A stretch of DNA of 33,176 nucleotides from SZUA-430 sp041477875 (GTDB taxonomy: Bacteria > Pseudomonadota > Alphaproteobacteria > Micropepsales > Micropepsaceae), in the NCBI GenBank assembly GCA_041477875.1, contig JBGOVA010000020.1:1-33176 (forward strand), in the 5' to 3' direction. The position numbers and the translations under genes were made by a program. The notes beneath the pieces are model-generated. The model had not been told where the DNA came from. It saw only the letters and a program-made list of their open reading frames with translations, and searched no databases. The first letter of the stretch is position 1; the number at the start of each line of letters is the position of its first letter. This document shows positions 7,940 to 14,797 of this stretch, one piece after another.

Positions 7940-8377
7940 CTATGAGTGAAGCGCATCCTTAAGGGCTTGGATATCTCTTGCATGAAACTGAACTTTCAAA
8001 ATGCTTCCGATTACCCTCCCTGTTCTGCGATCCGAGAAGAGCATTGCCGGAATGACGGGAATGTCACCAGCAAGTCCGTCTCGAATGGAGACGTTAGAAA
8101 CTTCGATAGACCACCGACAATGGAAGAACTGGCGCTTGGAAACAAAGCCATCTTTGACTTCCACCCCGATCGTCGCTACCGACAGCCAAATTGCGAGGGC
8201 GCCTAGAAAGAGAAACGACCCTGCCAAGACTCCATCCCAATAGACCCATGTCAGAACGCCAAGTACAATTCCGGGACAGAGTGGAACCGCCAAGATCAGG
8301 AGAGTCGAAATGGCCGGCGCGATCGTGAGGTGGCGCTGGCCGCTCACGGTCGCTAACATGCGTGCGAAACTTTGCAT
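7940..8377 (-). CDS. Two-TM membrane protein with PH-like C-terminal part, unknown function
   Basis: 145 aa from the ATG at 8377, or 139 aa from an ATG at 8359 that overlaps the stop of the preceding frame as ATGTTAG; neither start has a clear Shine-Dalgarno. Two hydrophobic segments (about 21-43 and 48-69) are followed by a soluble region of about 75 residues with beta-strand-like alternation (VEVKDGFVSKRQFFHCRWS, ending ILKVQFHARDIQALKDALHS). That resembles small bacterial membrane proteins with a PH-like domain, but the assignment is by pattern only. Either start overlaps the upstream frame, which argues for an operon. Low GC, like its neighbours. Confidence 0.55.
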   Translation of the reverse strand: MQSFARMLATVSGQRHLTIAPAISTLLILAVPLCPGIVLGVLTWVYWDGVLAGSFLFLGALAIWLSVATIGVEVKDGFVSKRQFFHCRWSIEVSNVSIRDGLAGDIPVIPAMLFSDRRTGRVIGSILKVQFHARDIQALKDALHS

Positions 8378-8807
8378 GTCGTCGCCACGCCAGTTGCTGG
8401 AACTGCGCTGCTGGTGACACCGGCCCCAATCATCTTGGCTGCGGTTTTTTCGCTCACGTCGCGAATTTGTTTGGCCATGAGACGCCCTCGCATCATGTTC
8501 GCCATTTTTTCGTTGTTGGCTATGGTGTTTCCAATTTTAGTGCTTCGGATTGCTTGTGCAAGCGAACCTTTTCCTGCTGCAGCAATGTACCTAGCCGCTC
8601 CTCCAAACGCAGCACCTACCGCACCACCAGAGTCGCGCCGAAAGATCAGTTTCAGTCAGCTCGTTCTCCACACTGCCGCAGTCGAGCTGCGATCCGGCCG
8701 GTGCAGAAATTCCCTACTCGCCCGGGCAGTTTCGGGCGAATCCGATTTTCGGAAGGGACAACGCGCCCGTGGCAGTGCTCTGTCTTGCGTTCAGAGCGCC
8801 GATGAAC
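8353..8807 (-). pseudogene. Broken gene with Gly/Ala-rich helical C-terminal part
   Basis: On the minus strand a protein-like frame of 100 codons ends at TAG (8355-8353). It includes GGAVGAAFGGAARYIAAAGK, GSLAQAIRSTKIGNTIANNE and MAKQIRDVSEKTAAKMIGAG. It has no usable ATG/GTG/TTG near its beginning: an in-frame TGA lies at 8658-8656, followed only by CTG codons. Immediately upstream another frame reads protein-like up to the same point (APAGSQLDCGSVENELTETD), and further up, across a TAG at 8716-8714, FIGALNARQSTATGALSLPK. The simplest reading is one gene broken by a frameshift near 8640-8655 and a nonsense codon, lying between two intact genes of the same strand. The composition recalls pre-toxin or effector regions, but I recognise no family. 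A CTG-started short gene (8353-8655) is the alternative. Confidence 0.4.
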
Positions 8808-9689
8808 CTATTGCCAACGGAATGGTTCGTGCTCAGCGGCCAAAACCAATCCGCTTTCCTCCCAATCTACTCTTGCCTTCCTAAGTTCTTGATCGTCCAA
8901 GCGCCACTCCCAGAGGCCCAACCAACACCGAGACGGAATCAGCTTTCCGACTCTTTCTGTGTATTTCCTTACCGTTGAGCCTAGCAGTGGGGCACGAAGG
9001 TGCGCCTCGCAGAAGAAGTTGATTTCGAATACTTCCCTGACATAGCCCGAGGAATAGGAGAATTCGGTTGATGACCGGCGACTGGCCCGATTCAGGCGGG
9101 CCTCGTGCTCGGCGAGCACAACCGCCGCGGGACCGAGAGCACGCACTTCGGGTCCAGAGTAACCGGCATCACCCAAGTAGAAGCTGGCGCCGGCTGCAAT
9201 GGGAAAGGCAAATACGCCTCCCCATCCCGGGCGAACTGTATCTCGCAAGATCGGGGCGACTTGATTGACCAGTTGATCAACCGTAGTCGCCAAACCGAGG
9301 CCGACGGCAATCCCAAGCTGACTCTTTGCCAATGGGAAACGCCCACTCTGCATCAAAACGTACCCGTCACGCTCAGACTCGCCAACCGTGTAGTCATAGC
9401 CGGTGTTCAGATCGACAACGTTGAGCGTCGCGTATTCACCAAGCAACTCTCCTGCTCTTTTTCTGATCCGCGCCCATGTTCCCCGTGCCTCCGGTCCCTG
9501 GATTCGTCCTGCGTCTCGTTGACCACTAAGCGCGTATCCGCGTACAGGGGAGAAGCGAAGCGCTGTGGCGATACCCTCGGCGAGGTCAACCCACGCACTT
9601 CCCGGTTTCGGCTCGCTCCAATCGCACACCTCAAAACATAGCACGCGGCCATGCCGCCAAAGCGAATCTGGAAGGCCAGGAAAGCGCAT
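8808..9689 (-). CDS. Hypothetical protein of 293 aa, unknown family
   Basis: I do not recognise a family. The protein begins MRFPGLPDSLWRHGRVLCFE, has no signal peptide, and contains one long non-polar Gly/Ala/Val stretch (about 120-180, including LGIAVGLGLATTVDQLVNQV and GVFAFPIAAGASFYLG), a charged middle and a Trp-rich end (CWLGLWEWRLDD). Its start ATG overlaps the stop of the small upstream frame as TGATG (9691-9687), a classic sign of translational coupling. The codon pattern is less GC-biased than in the flanking chromosome. The size, the Trp-rich end and the neighbourhood of short orphan genes would suit an effector or immunity protein, but that is inference. Opposite-strand frames here are shorter and less protein-like. 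Confidence 0.58.
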   Translation of the reverse strand: MRFPGLPDSLWRHGRVLCFEVCDWSEPKPGSAWVDLAEGIATALRFSPVRGYALSGQRDAGRIQGPEARGTWARIRKRAGELLGEYATLNVVDLNTGYDYTVGESERDGYVLMQSGRFPLAKSQLGIAVGLGLATTVDQLVNQVAPILRDTVRPGWGGVFAFPIAAGASFYLGDAGYSGPEVRALGPAAVVLAEHEARLNRASRRSSTEFSYSSGYVREVFEINFFCEAHLRAPLLGSTVRKYTERVGKLIPSRCWLGLWEWRLDDQELRKARVDWEESGLVLAAEHEPFRWQ

Positions 9690-9895
9690 CAGTTACAACG
9701 ATCCGGCTTGTGACACACAACCGTAACTCGCGGATCAACTGAGTACTTAGCTCGTTGCCCCGCTTCCGTTTGGCCAGGCGACAGGACTTCATCAACCGTT
9801 ACCTTCGTTCTGACCAACGCGCGCAGCACCTGGCGTTTCCGCTCTATCAGCCGCAATTCGTGCACTTGTCGGACCATGCGAGGTTGGCTGCCCAC
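9689..9895 (-). CDS. Small ORF coupled to the 293-aa gene, unknown
   Basis: 68 aa from a GTG at 9895 or 63 aa from the ATG at 9880. It reads MVRQVHELRLIERKRQVLRA and ends VTVVCHKPDRCN, then TGA overlapping the next start by one base. Neither start has a good ribosome-binding site. A stop codon lies two codons upstream of the GTG. The basic helical beginning and the two cysteines near the end are all that can be described. It may be a genuine small gene or the 3' part of a decayed longer one, since an overlapping upstream frame (stop at 9847-9849) also looks coding. Confidence 0.35.
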   Translation of the reverse strand: MGSQPRMVRQVHELRLIERKRQVLRALVRTKVTVDEVLSPGQTEAGQRAKYSVDPRVTVVCHKPDRCN

Positions 9896-10306
9896 CCTTC
9901 ATCGTTTGTTGTGGTTTGCCAGTTATCGCACAAGGCCGTTGTGCACCCAAACCTGGGAGCGACTTATGTCCGGCGCATCCTGAGACTTGCGTTCCTAAGC
10001 CCTGCCATCACCTCAGACATAATCGAAGGGCGTCAGCCAGAGCACGTTTCGCTGACTGACCTCATCGAGACTGACTTGCCCAACTCATGGCGCAAGCAGG
10101 CTCAACTCACCCAGCTCTGACACGACCGGATCGCCCGCTACAGTGCCGAAATTCCGGCGCGCCAGAGACAATGCGCCTCAAGCGCCGCTCATTGGCCGTT
10201 TCGAAATTTTGGAGAGCAGAAGAGCCAGAAAACTGGCGCGAGAACGGGGCGGATCCGCGCGATTTTCTCGGCGTGTTTCAGTGCCTGGCGAGCAGAGAAA
10301 CGTGGG
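9896..10306. other. Gene-free stretch next to tRNA-His with coding remnants
   Basis: About 410 bp without an intact gene. On the minus strand several short frames read protein-like and then stop: one contains NWQTTTNDEGWAANLAWSDK and ends at 9847-9849, one contains SLDEVSQRNVLWLTPFDYV, and one contains GDPVVSELGELSLLAP. They lie in different frames, with no good starts. This pattern fits decayed genes at the tRNA-proximal edge of an accessory segment. No integrase motif was found. Confidence 0.4.
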
Positions 10307-10383
10307 TGGTACAGCTGGGTGGGCTCGAACCACCGACCTCCGGATCCACAATCCGGCGCTCTAACCAACTGAGCTACAGCTGC
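10307..10383 (-). tRNA. tRNA-His (anticodon GTG)
   Basis: The complement folds as a complete cloverleaf of 77 nt including an encoded CCA: acceptor GCAGCTG pairing with CAGCTGT, TA, D arm GCTC...GAGC, anticodon stem CCGGA/TCCGG around the loop TTGTGGA (anticodon GTG), variable AGGTC, T arm GGTGG TTCGAGC CCACC, discriminator A, CCA. The gene shows no encoded G-1 and carries A73, the state known for most alphaproteobacteria, whereas other bacteria have G-1:C73. The first acceptor pair is G1:U72. Its 3' end borders the low-GC accessory segment. Confidence 0.97.
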
Positions 10384-10746
10384 ATATGGGCTGTTAAGCC
10401 TGTTACGAGCAGGCGCGGAAACTAGTGCGCGCATCCAGGCAATGCAAGCCGACCCGAGCGGCCCGACGGAAATCCGCAAGCGAGCGGAGTCGATGCGCGC
10501 CGTCGATGACCCTTCACACGTCGAGCCGGATGCTTCGCCCATCGAGTCGTGCGCCTCAAGCCGACGCCGTCGCCTGCGCGCGCGACAGTGCGCCGCGTGC
10601 GCATCGGCCGTCGTATACGAATCATTAGCCCGCGCGCCTTAACCCCGCCTTAAGTACGCCCCCTCAGAGTGCAAGACGAAATTAACCACGGCGAATCGAC
10701 GCCAGCGCGCGCGCTCAGGTCCGCCCGTTTCTCGAGGGGAAACTCG
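10384..10746. other. Intergenic region between tRNA-His and the outer-membrane protein gene
   Basis: About 360 bp. It must contain the tRNA-His promoter (minus) and the promoter of the outer-membrane protein gene (plus). The open frames across it on both strands are Arg/Ser-rich and look like chance frames of GC-rich DNA. I see no RNA gene or clear repeat. Confidence 0.45.
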
Positions 10747-11457
10747 ATGCGTTTGTCACTTGCTCCGGCAATGCTCGCCGTGTTCGGCGCGGTCGCATTC
10801 GCCCCGGCGGCTGCGGCGGGGGAATACGGCAGCATTGCGTATCTCGGCTTGCGCGGCTCGTTCGTCATCACGGAAAACGGCGAAACCAAAGGCCTGATAT
10901 ACGATTATAACCAGAAATACGCCGACGGATTTGGCGCGGCACTCTATATGGGCTGGGTGCTCGACGAGAATTTCCGACTCGAGATCGAAGGCGGGTTCCG
11001 CAGCGCAGACATCGACGAAGTGACGATCGTGCGCGACGACACATTGCCGCCTCTGCCGCCGGCCTTGCCTCCGCCGCCCTACACGCCGGGCGACGTGGTC
11101 GACGCAGGCGGCGACGCGCAAGTCGGCACCGCCATGGTCAACCTCTACTACGACATCCATCTGTTCGACGGACCCATCCTTCCGTGGATTGGGGTTGGCG
11201 TCGGCGGCGCCTTCATCGACTACGCGATCGACGACCCGAATTCGCTCATCACGTTCAACGGCAAGGACACCACCTGGGCCTTCGCCTATCAGTTCAAGGC
11301 CGGCGTGACGTTCCCGGTCGCTGAAGGCATTTCGATGTCCCTCGGCTACACGTTCTTCCAGACCGAGGATTTCACCTACGAGAACGTCTTCGGCGAAGAG
11401 CAAGAGACCGACCTCACGCAACACAGCGTGGACCTTGGCATGCAATTCCATCTGTGA
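10747..11457 (+). CDS. Outer-membrane beta-barrel protein (OmpA-N/opacity type)
   Basis: 236 aa from ATG 10747, preceded by GAGGGGAA; the longer frame from 10669 lacks a sensible start region. A signal peptide covers residues 1-23 or so (ending AFAPAAAAGEYG). The rest shows alternating aromatic/hydrophobic beta-strands (SIAYLGLRGSFVI, GAALYMGWVLDENFRLEIEG, FKAGVTFPVAEGISMSLGYT), the IGVGVGGAF strand typical of this family, and a final strand HSVDLGMQFHL. A Pro-rich loop (LPPLPPALPPPPYTPG, about 102-117) is expected at the cell surface. Such proteins are small eight-stranded porin-like or adhesion proteins. The gene is alone and ends in a strong terminator. Confidence 0.86.
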   Translation: MRLSLAPAMLAVFGAVAFAPAAAAGEYGSIAYLGLRGSFVITENGETKGLIYDYNQKYADGFGAALYMGWVLDENFRLEIEGGFRSADIDEVTIVRDDTLPPLPPALPPPPYTPGDVVDAGGDAQVGTAMVNLYYDIHLFDGPILPWIGVGVGGAFIDYAIDDPNSLITFNGKDTTWAFAYQFKAGVTFPVAEGISMSLGYTFFQTEDFTYENVFGEEQETDLTQHSVDLGMQFHL

Positions 11458-11489
11458 GTCGATCCTTTTAGGGTAGGGAGCATCCCCGA

Positions 11490-11524
11490 GGCCGTCGGCG
11501 AAAGCCGGCGGCCTTTGCGTTTTC
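11490..11524 (+). terminator. Rho-independent terminator after the outer-membrane protein gene
   Basis: Bases 11490-11499 and 11504-11513 form a 10-bp stem (one G-T pair) closed by a GAAA tetraloop, followed by TTTGCGTTTT. It lies 33 bp after the stop codon. Confidence 0.85.
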
Positions 11525-11554
11525 GGGTCTCAGCGGCTATGTGACCGCCGTCCC

Positions 11555-12217
11555 ATGCCCGAATTCGACCTCTCCCGCACGACCGGCAGGCTGGCCGCGC
11601 TCAACGACATGACGTGGCGCGACCACGCGTTCCTGCGCGTGTGGTGGCAGAACGCGCATTGGATCTCGGACGAGATGGTGCGCACCAACCAGCCTTGGCC
11701 GTTCCAGATCGGACGCTGGGCGCGCCGCGGCATCAAGACAGTCGTCAATCTGCGCGGCGGGTTCGGGTCGAGCTTCCACCAACTTGAGAAAGACGCTTGC
11801 GAAAAGGCGGGCATCGCGCTCGAGAATTTCACGGTGACCTCGCGCGGCGCGCCCACGCTCGAACAGGTGCGCGGTGCAAAGGCGCTGTTCGAATCGATCC
11901 GCTATCCGGCGCTGATGCACTGCAAGTCGGGCGCCGACCGCGCCGGCTTGATGAGCGTGCTCTATCTGCACTTCCGCAAGGGCGAACCGGTCGAGAAGGC
12001 GATGCGCATGCTGAGCCTGCGCTTCGGCCATGTGCGGCAGGGCAAGACCGGAGTCATCGACTATTTCTTCGAGCAGTATCTCGCGCAGGCGAAGACGTCG
12101 GGCCTCTCGCTCATCGAATGGACGGAGCGCGCTTACGACCCGGAGAAACTGAAGGCGGATTTCCGCTCGCAAAAATGGGCGGACGTGCTGGTCGATACGA
12201 TTTGGCGGCGCGAATAG
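11555..12217 (+). CDS. Dual-specificity / tyrosine phosphatase-like protein
   Basis: 220 aa. The signature MHCKSGADRAGLMS carries the cysteine-phosphatase loop CX5R with nucleophile Cys123 and Arg129. The upstream block IGRWARRGIKTVVNLRGGF (about 52-70) matches the beta-strand that precedes the catalytic domain in bacterial DSP-like phosphatases. It is cytoplasmic, with no signal peptide or TM. The substrate could be a phosphoprotein, a phosphoinositide or another phospho-ester and cannot be decided. The stop lies 8 bp before the start of the epoxide-hydrolase-like gene, so the two form an operon. The start at ATG 11555 lacks a strong Shine-Dalgarno. Confidence 0.85.
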   Translation: MPEFDLSRTTGRLAALNDMTWRDHAFLRVWWQNAHWISDEMVRTNQPWPFQIGRWARRGIKTVVNLRGGFGSSFHQLEKDACEKAGIALENFTVTSRGAPTLEQVRGAKALFESIRYPALMHCKSGADRAGLMSVLYLHFRKGEPVEKAMRMLSLRFGHVRQGKTGVIDYFFEQYLAQAKTSGLSLIEWTERAYDPEKLKADFRSQKWADVLVDTIWRRE

Positions 12218-12225
12218 GTAGGACC

Positions 12226-13125
12226 ATGAGCGAATTTCCGATCAAGACATCCTTCGTCAACGCCAATGGCTTGACGTTCGAGGTCGACCAATGCGGGACG
12301 GGCGCGAAGTTCGCGTTGCTGCTCCACGGGTTTCCCGAATCGAAGTTCTCATGGCGCTATCAAATGCCGTTGCTGGCGCGCTTGGGCTACACGGTATGGG
12401 CGCCAAATATGCGCGGCTACGGCAAGACTTCGCGACCGCCCAACGTCGCCGACTATCACATCGATCATCTGGTCGCCGATGCAGCCGGTCTTATCGATGC
12501 GGCGCGGGCGAAAGACACGCTCTTGATGGCGCATGATTGGGGTGCGATCGTCGCCTGGCAGGTTGCGATCCGCCGTGCGCGGCCGCTCGACCGTCTCGTG
12601 ATCATGAACGTGCCGCATCCGGCTTGCATTGCGCGCGAGTTGAAGACGTGGGCGCAACTCAAGAGGTCCTGGTACGTCTTCTTCTTCCAGATCCCGTGGC
12701 TGCCCGAGCGGTTGATGTCGTCGCGCAACGGGGATGCGATCCGCCGCGCGTTCATCGATATGGCGATCGACAAGGGGCGGTTTCCGGTCGCCGTCACGGA
12801 CGAGTTCAGGCGCAACGCGCTCGAGCCCGGCGCCTTGACCGCGATGATCAACTATTACCGCGCGGCGGTGCGCGCCGGCGGCAAGGCGATGAACCCCGAA
12901 CCCGGCACCGTCGACACGCCAACGTTGATGATCTGGGGTTTGGAAGATACGGCGCTCGGCAGGGCGACGGCCGAGGGCACGGACAGTTACGTGAAGGATC
13001 TGACGCTGCGCTATCTGCCCGGCGTTTCTCATTGGGTGCAGCAGGAAGCGCCCGAGAAAGTCAACGCGATGATCGAGGCCTGGCTCAACGGGGCACCAGT
13101 GCCGATCGAGGGCGAGATTCTGTAG
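12226..13125 (+). CDS. Alpha/beta hydrolase, epoxide hydrolase-like
   Basis: 299 aa from ATG 12226, preceded by AGGTAGGA. The oxyanion motif HGFPES (34-39), nucleophile Asp104 in AHDWGAIVAW, acid Asp241 in MIWGLEDTALG and His269 in LPGVSHWVQQEAP form the Asp-Asp-His triad of epoxide hydrolases and dehalogenases, not the Ser triad of esterases. Tyr150 (SWYVFFFQIP) and Tyr211 (INYYRA) sit where soluble epoxide hydrolases have their two ring-opening tyrosines, which favours an epoxide hydrolase over a haloalkane dehalogenase. The natural substrate is unknown. The gene is co-transcribed with the phosphatase gene and converges on the TetR gene with 4 bp between the two stops. Confidence 0.88.
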   Translation: MSEFPIKTSFVNANGLTFEVDQCGTGAKFALLLHGFPESKFSWRYQMPLLARLGYTVWAPNMRGYGKTSRPPNVADYHIDHLVADAAGLIDAARAKDTLLMAHDWGAIVAWQVAIRRARPLDRLVIMNVPHPACIARELKTWAQLKRSWYVFFFQIPWLPERLMSSRNGDAIRRAFIDMAIDKGRFPVAVTDEFRRNALEPGALTAMINYYRAAVRAGGKAMNPEPGTVDTPTLMIWGLEDTALGRATAEGTDSYVKDLTLRYLPGVSHWVQQEAPEKVNAMIEAWLNGAPVPIEGEIL

Positions 13126-13129
13126 CCCC

Positions 13130-13822
13130 TTACGTCGCCGACAGTCCGGCAGCAATGAAGGCAATCAGCTCACGTTTGATCGTCTCGACGTCGACCGACG
13201 CAGCCTCCTTCGCGAAGGGCATTTCCTTCGGTATCCGGCCGGCGCGCTGGGCCGTGATCATGAGCAAAGCATGCTGGGTCGCGCCGCGCATGAAGGCTAG
13301 GCGCCAAAGCCTGGTGCCGGGGTTCGCACGCAATGCCGGCACCGCACGTTGGAGCGCGTTGTCGAAGCGTTCGAAGAGGCGCATGGAATTTTCGGGCGGC
13401 GCCAGTTCCTCAACGCCGGGTTCCCACGAAAGGCGCGACAGGAAGCGGATGAAATGCGGCCAGCCGGTTTCGTCCGAAAGGGCTTGGGCGAAGACCGGGT
13501 CGATCAGCGACTCGACGAGTTCAACAACGGACGGCGCGCGCTTCTCGCGGCTTGCGCGGGCTTCGACCTCATCCAAGGCGGCCGTGCGTCCGGCTTCAAG
13601 GCCCGAGAGCCGGCGCGAGATGACGGCGCGGACCAGGTTTTCCTTCGTGCCGAAGTGATAGTTCACCGCCGCGACGTTCACTTGCGCCTGCTCGGTGATG
13701 GCGCGCACCGAAGTGCCGGCGACACCGCTCTCGGCGAACAGACGCTCGGCCGCGTCGAGAATGCGATCGTGCGTGGCTGCGATATGCGCTGGATCAGCGA
13801 GCGGGAGTTCGACCTTGGTCAT
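13130..13822 (-). CDS. TetR/AcrR-family transcriptional regulator
   Basis: 230 aa from the ATG at 13822 (MTKVELPLADP). The frame is open to 13861, but that would add 13 residues of Arg-rich sequence. The N-terminal domain RILDAAERLFAESGVAGTSV then RAITEQAQVNVAAVNYHFGT (residues 20-59) is a textbook TetR helix-turn-helix ending in NYHFGTKENL. The C-terminal ligand-binding domain is helical and of the larger type. It is divergent from the MaoC gene (124 bp gap) and convergent with the hydrolase gene, so the MaoC/methyltransferase pair is the natural candidate target. The ligand is unknown, plausibly an acyl-CoA. Confidence 0.92.
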   Translation of the reverse strand: MTKVELPLADPAHIAATHDRILDAAERLFAESGVAGTSVRAITEQAQVNVAAVNYHFGTKENLVRAVISRRLSGLEAGRTAALDEVEARASREKRAPSVVELVESLIDPVFAQALSDETGWPHFIRFLSRLSWEPGVEELAPPENSMRLFERFDNALQRAVPALRANPGTRLWRLAFMRGATQHALLMITAQRAGRIPKEMPFAKEAASVDVETIKRELIAFIAAGLSAT

Positions 13823-13945
13823 CTGCCGCGAAGCATAGTGCGCGCGTGGAGGCCGCGCCATGGCCTCGCGCCGCGAGGTCTATTGCACTGCAGCGCGTAT
13901 CCGGGCTTGATTGGGCGATAAACCCATTCAGCCGGAGTGCGATCC

Positions 13946-14797
13946 ATGCCCGTGACCTATGACGGCCTGATGTCCCTGAAGTCGGTCGGTGACGAGTTCA
14001 CGTATACCGACCGCGAAACGATGCTCTATGCGCTCGGCGTGGGCATGGGCCGCGATCCGATGAACGAAGACGAACTGCGGTTCGTCTATGAGAACGACCT
14101 GAAGACGGTGCCGACGCTCGCCTCGGTCATCGCTTGGGGGCAGCGCACGATCGGTCAGTCCGGCATCAACTATTTGATGGTTGTTCACGGCGAGCAGCGA
14201 TTGACGCTCCATCAGCCACTGCCGTCGTCGGCAACGATCGTTTCGGACGAACGCGTCACCGGCGCCGTCGACAAGGGCGCCGGCAAAGGCGCGCTGATCT
14301 TCACGGAGAAAGTCATCCGTTTGAAGAGCGGCGAAAAACTCTGCACGGTCGGCGGAACGATCTTTGCGCGCGGCGACGGCGGGTTCGGCGGACCATCGAC
14401 CGGCGCGCTCGAGCCGCATCCCATCCCCGCGCGCAAGGCGGACGCCGTGTGCGACGCCGACACGCGGCCGGATCAAGCGCTGCTCTATCGGCTTTCGGGC
14501 GACCGCAATCCGCTGCATGCGGATCCCAAGATCGCCAAGATGGCCGGGTTCCCGCGACCGATCTTGCACGGGCTTTGTTCCTACGGCACCGCGTGTCGCG
14601 CGGTCTTGAAAACAATCTGCAAGTACGACCACGCGATGATCACGGGCTTCGACGTGCGGTTCTCGTCGCCCGTGTTTCCAGGCGAAACGCTTGTCACCGA
14701 GATGTGGAAGGATGGGCACGTCGTGTCGTTCCGTTCGAAAGTGAAGGAGCGCGATGTCGTCGTCATCAACAACGGCAAATGCACGCTGAAGCATTGA
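13946..14797 (+). CDS. MaoC-family (R)-specific enoyl-CoA hydratase-like protein
   Basis: 283 aa from ATG 13946, with GGAG 9 nt upstream, which decides against the GTG at 13937. It has two hot-dog domains as in the hydratase-2 unit of peroxisomal MFE-2: a non-catalytic N-terminal one (about 5-145) and a C-terminal one containing YRLSGDRNPLHADP with catalytic Asp186 and His191, then AGFPRPILHGLCSYG. It should hydrate trans-2-enoyl-CoA to (R)-3-hydroxyacyl-CoA in fatty acid degradation or polyhydroxyalkanoate supply. The stop overlaps the next gene by 4 nt (TTGA). A TetR gene is divergent from it. Confidence 0.9.
   Translation: MPVTYDGLMSLKSVGDEFTYTDRETMLYALGVGMGRDPMNEDELRFVYENDLKTVPTLASVIAWGQRTIGQSGINYLMVVHGEQRLTLHQPLPSSATIVSDERVTGAVDKGAGKGALIFTEKVIRLKSGEKLCTVGGTIFARGDGGFGGPSTGALEPHPIPARKADAVCDADTRPDQALLYRLSGDRNPLHADPKIAKMAGFPRPILHGLCSYGTACRAVLKTICKYDHAMITGFDVRFSSPVFPGETLVTEMWKDGHVVSFRSKVKERDVVVINNGKCTLKH

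Noticed and set aside
8362..8884. Plus-strand ORFs of 147 and 170 residues in the accessory segment
   Set aside because: The minus-strand frames are more protein-like and in line with neighbouring genes; these plus frames lack ribosome-binding sites and motifs.
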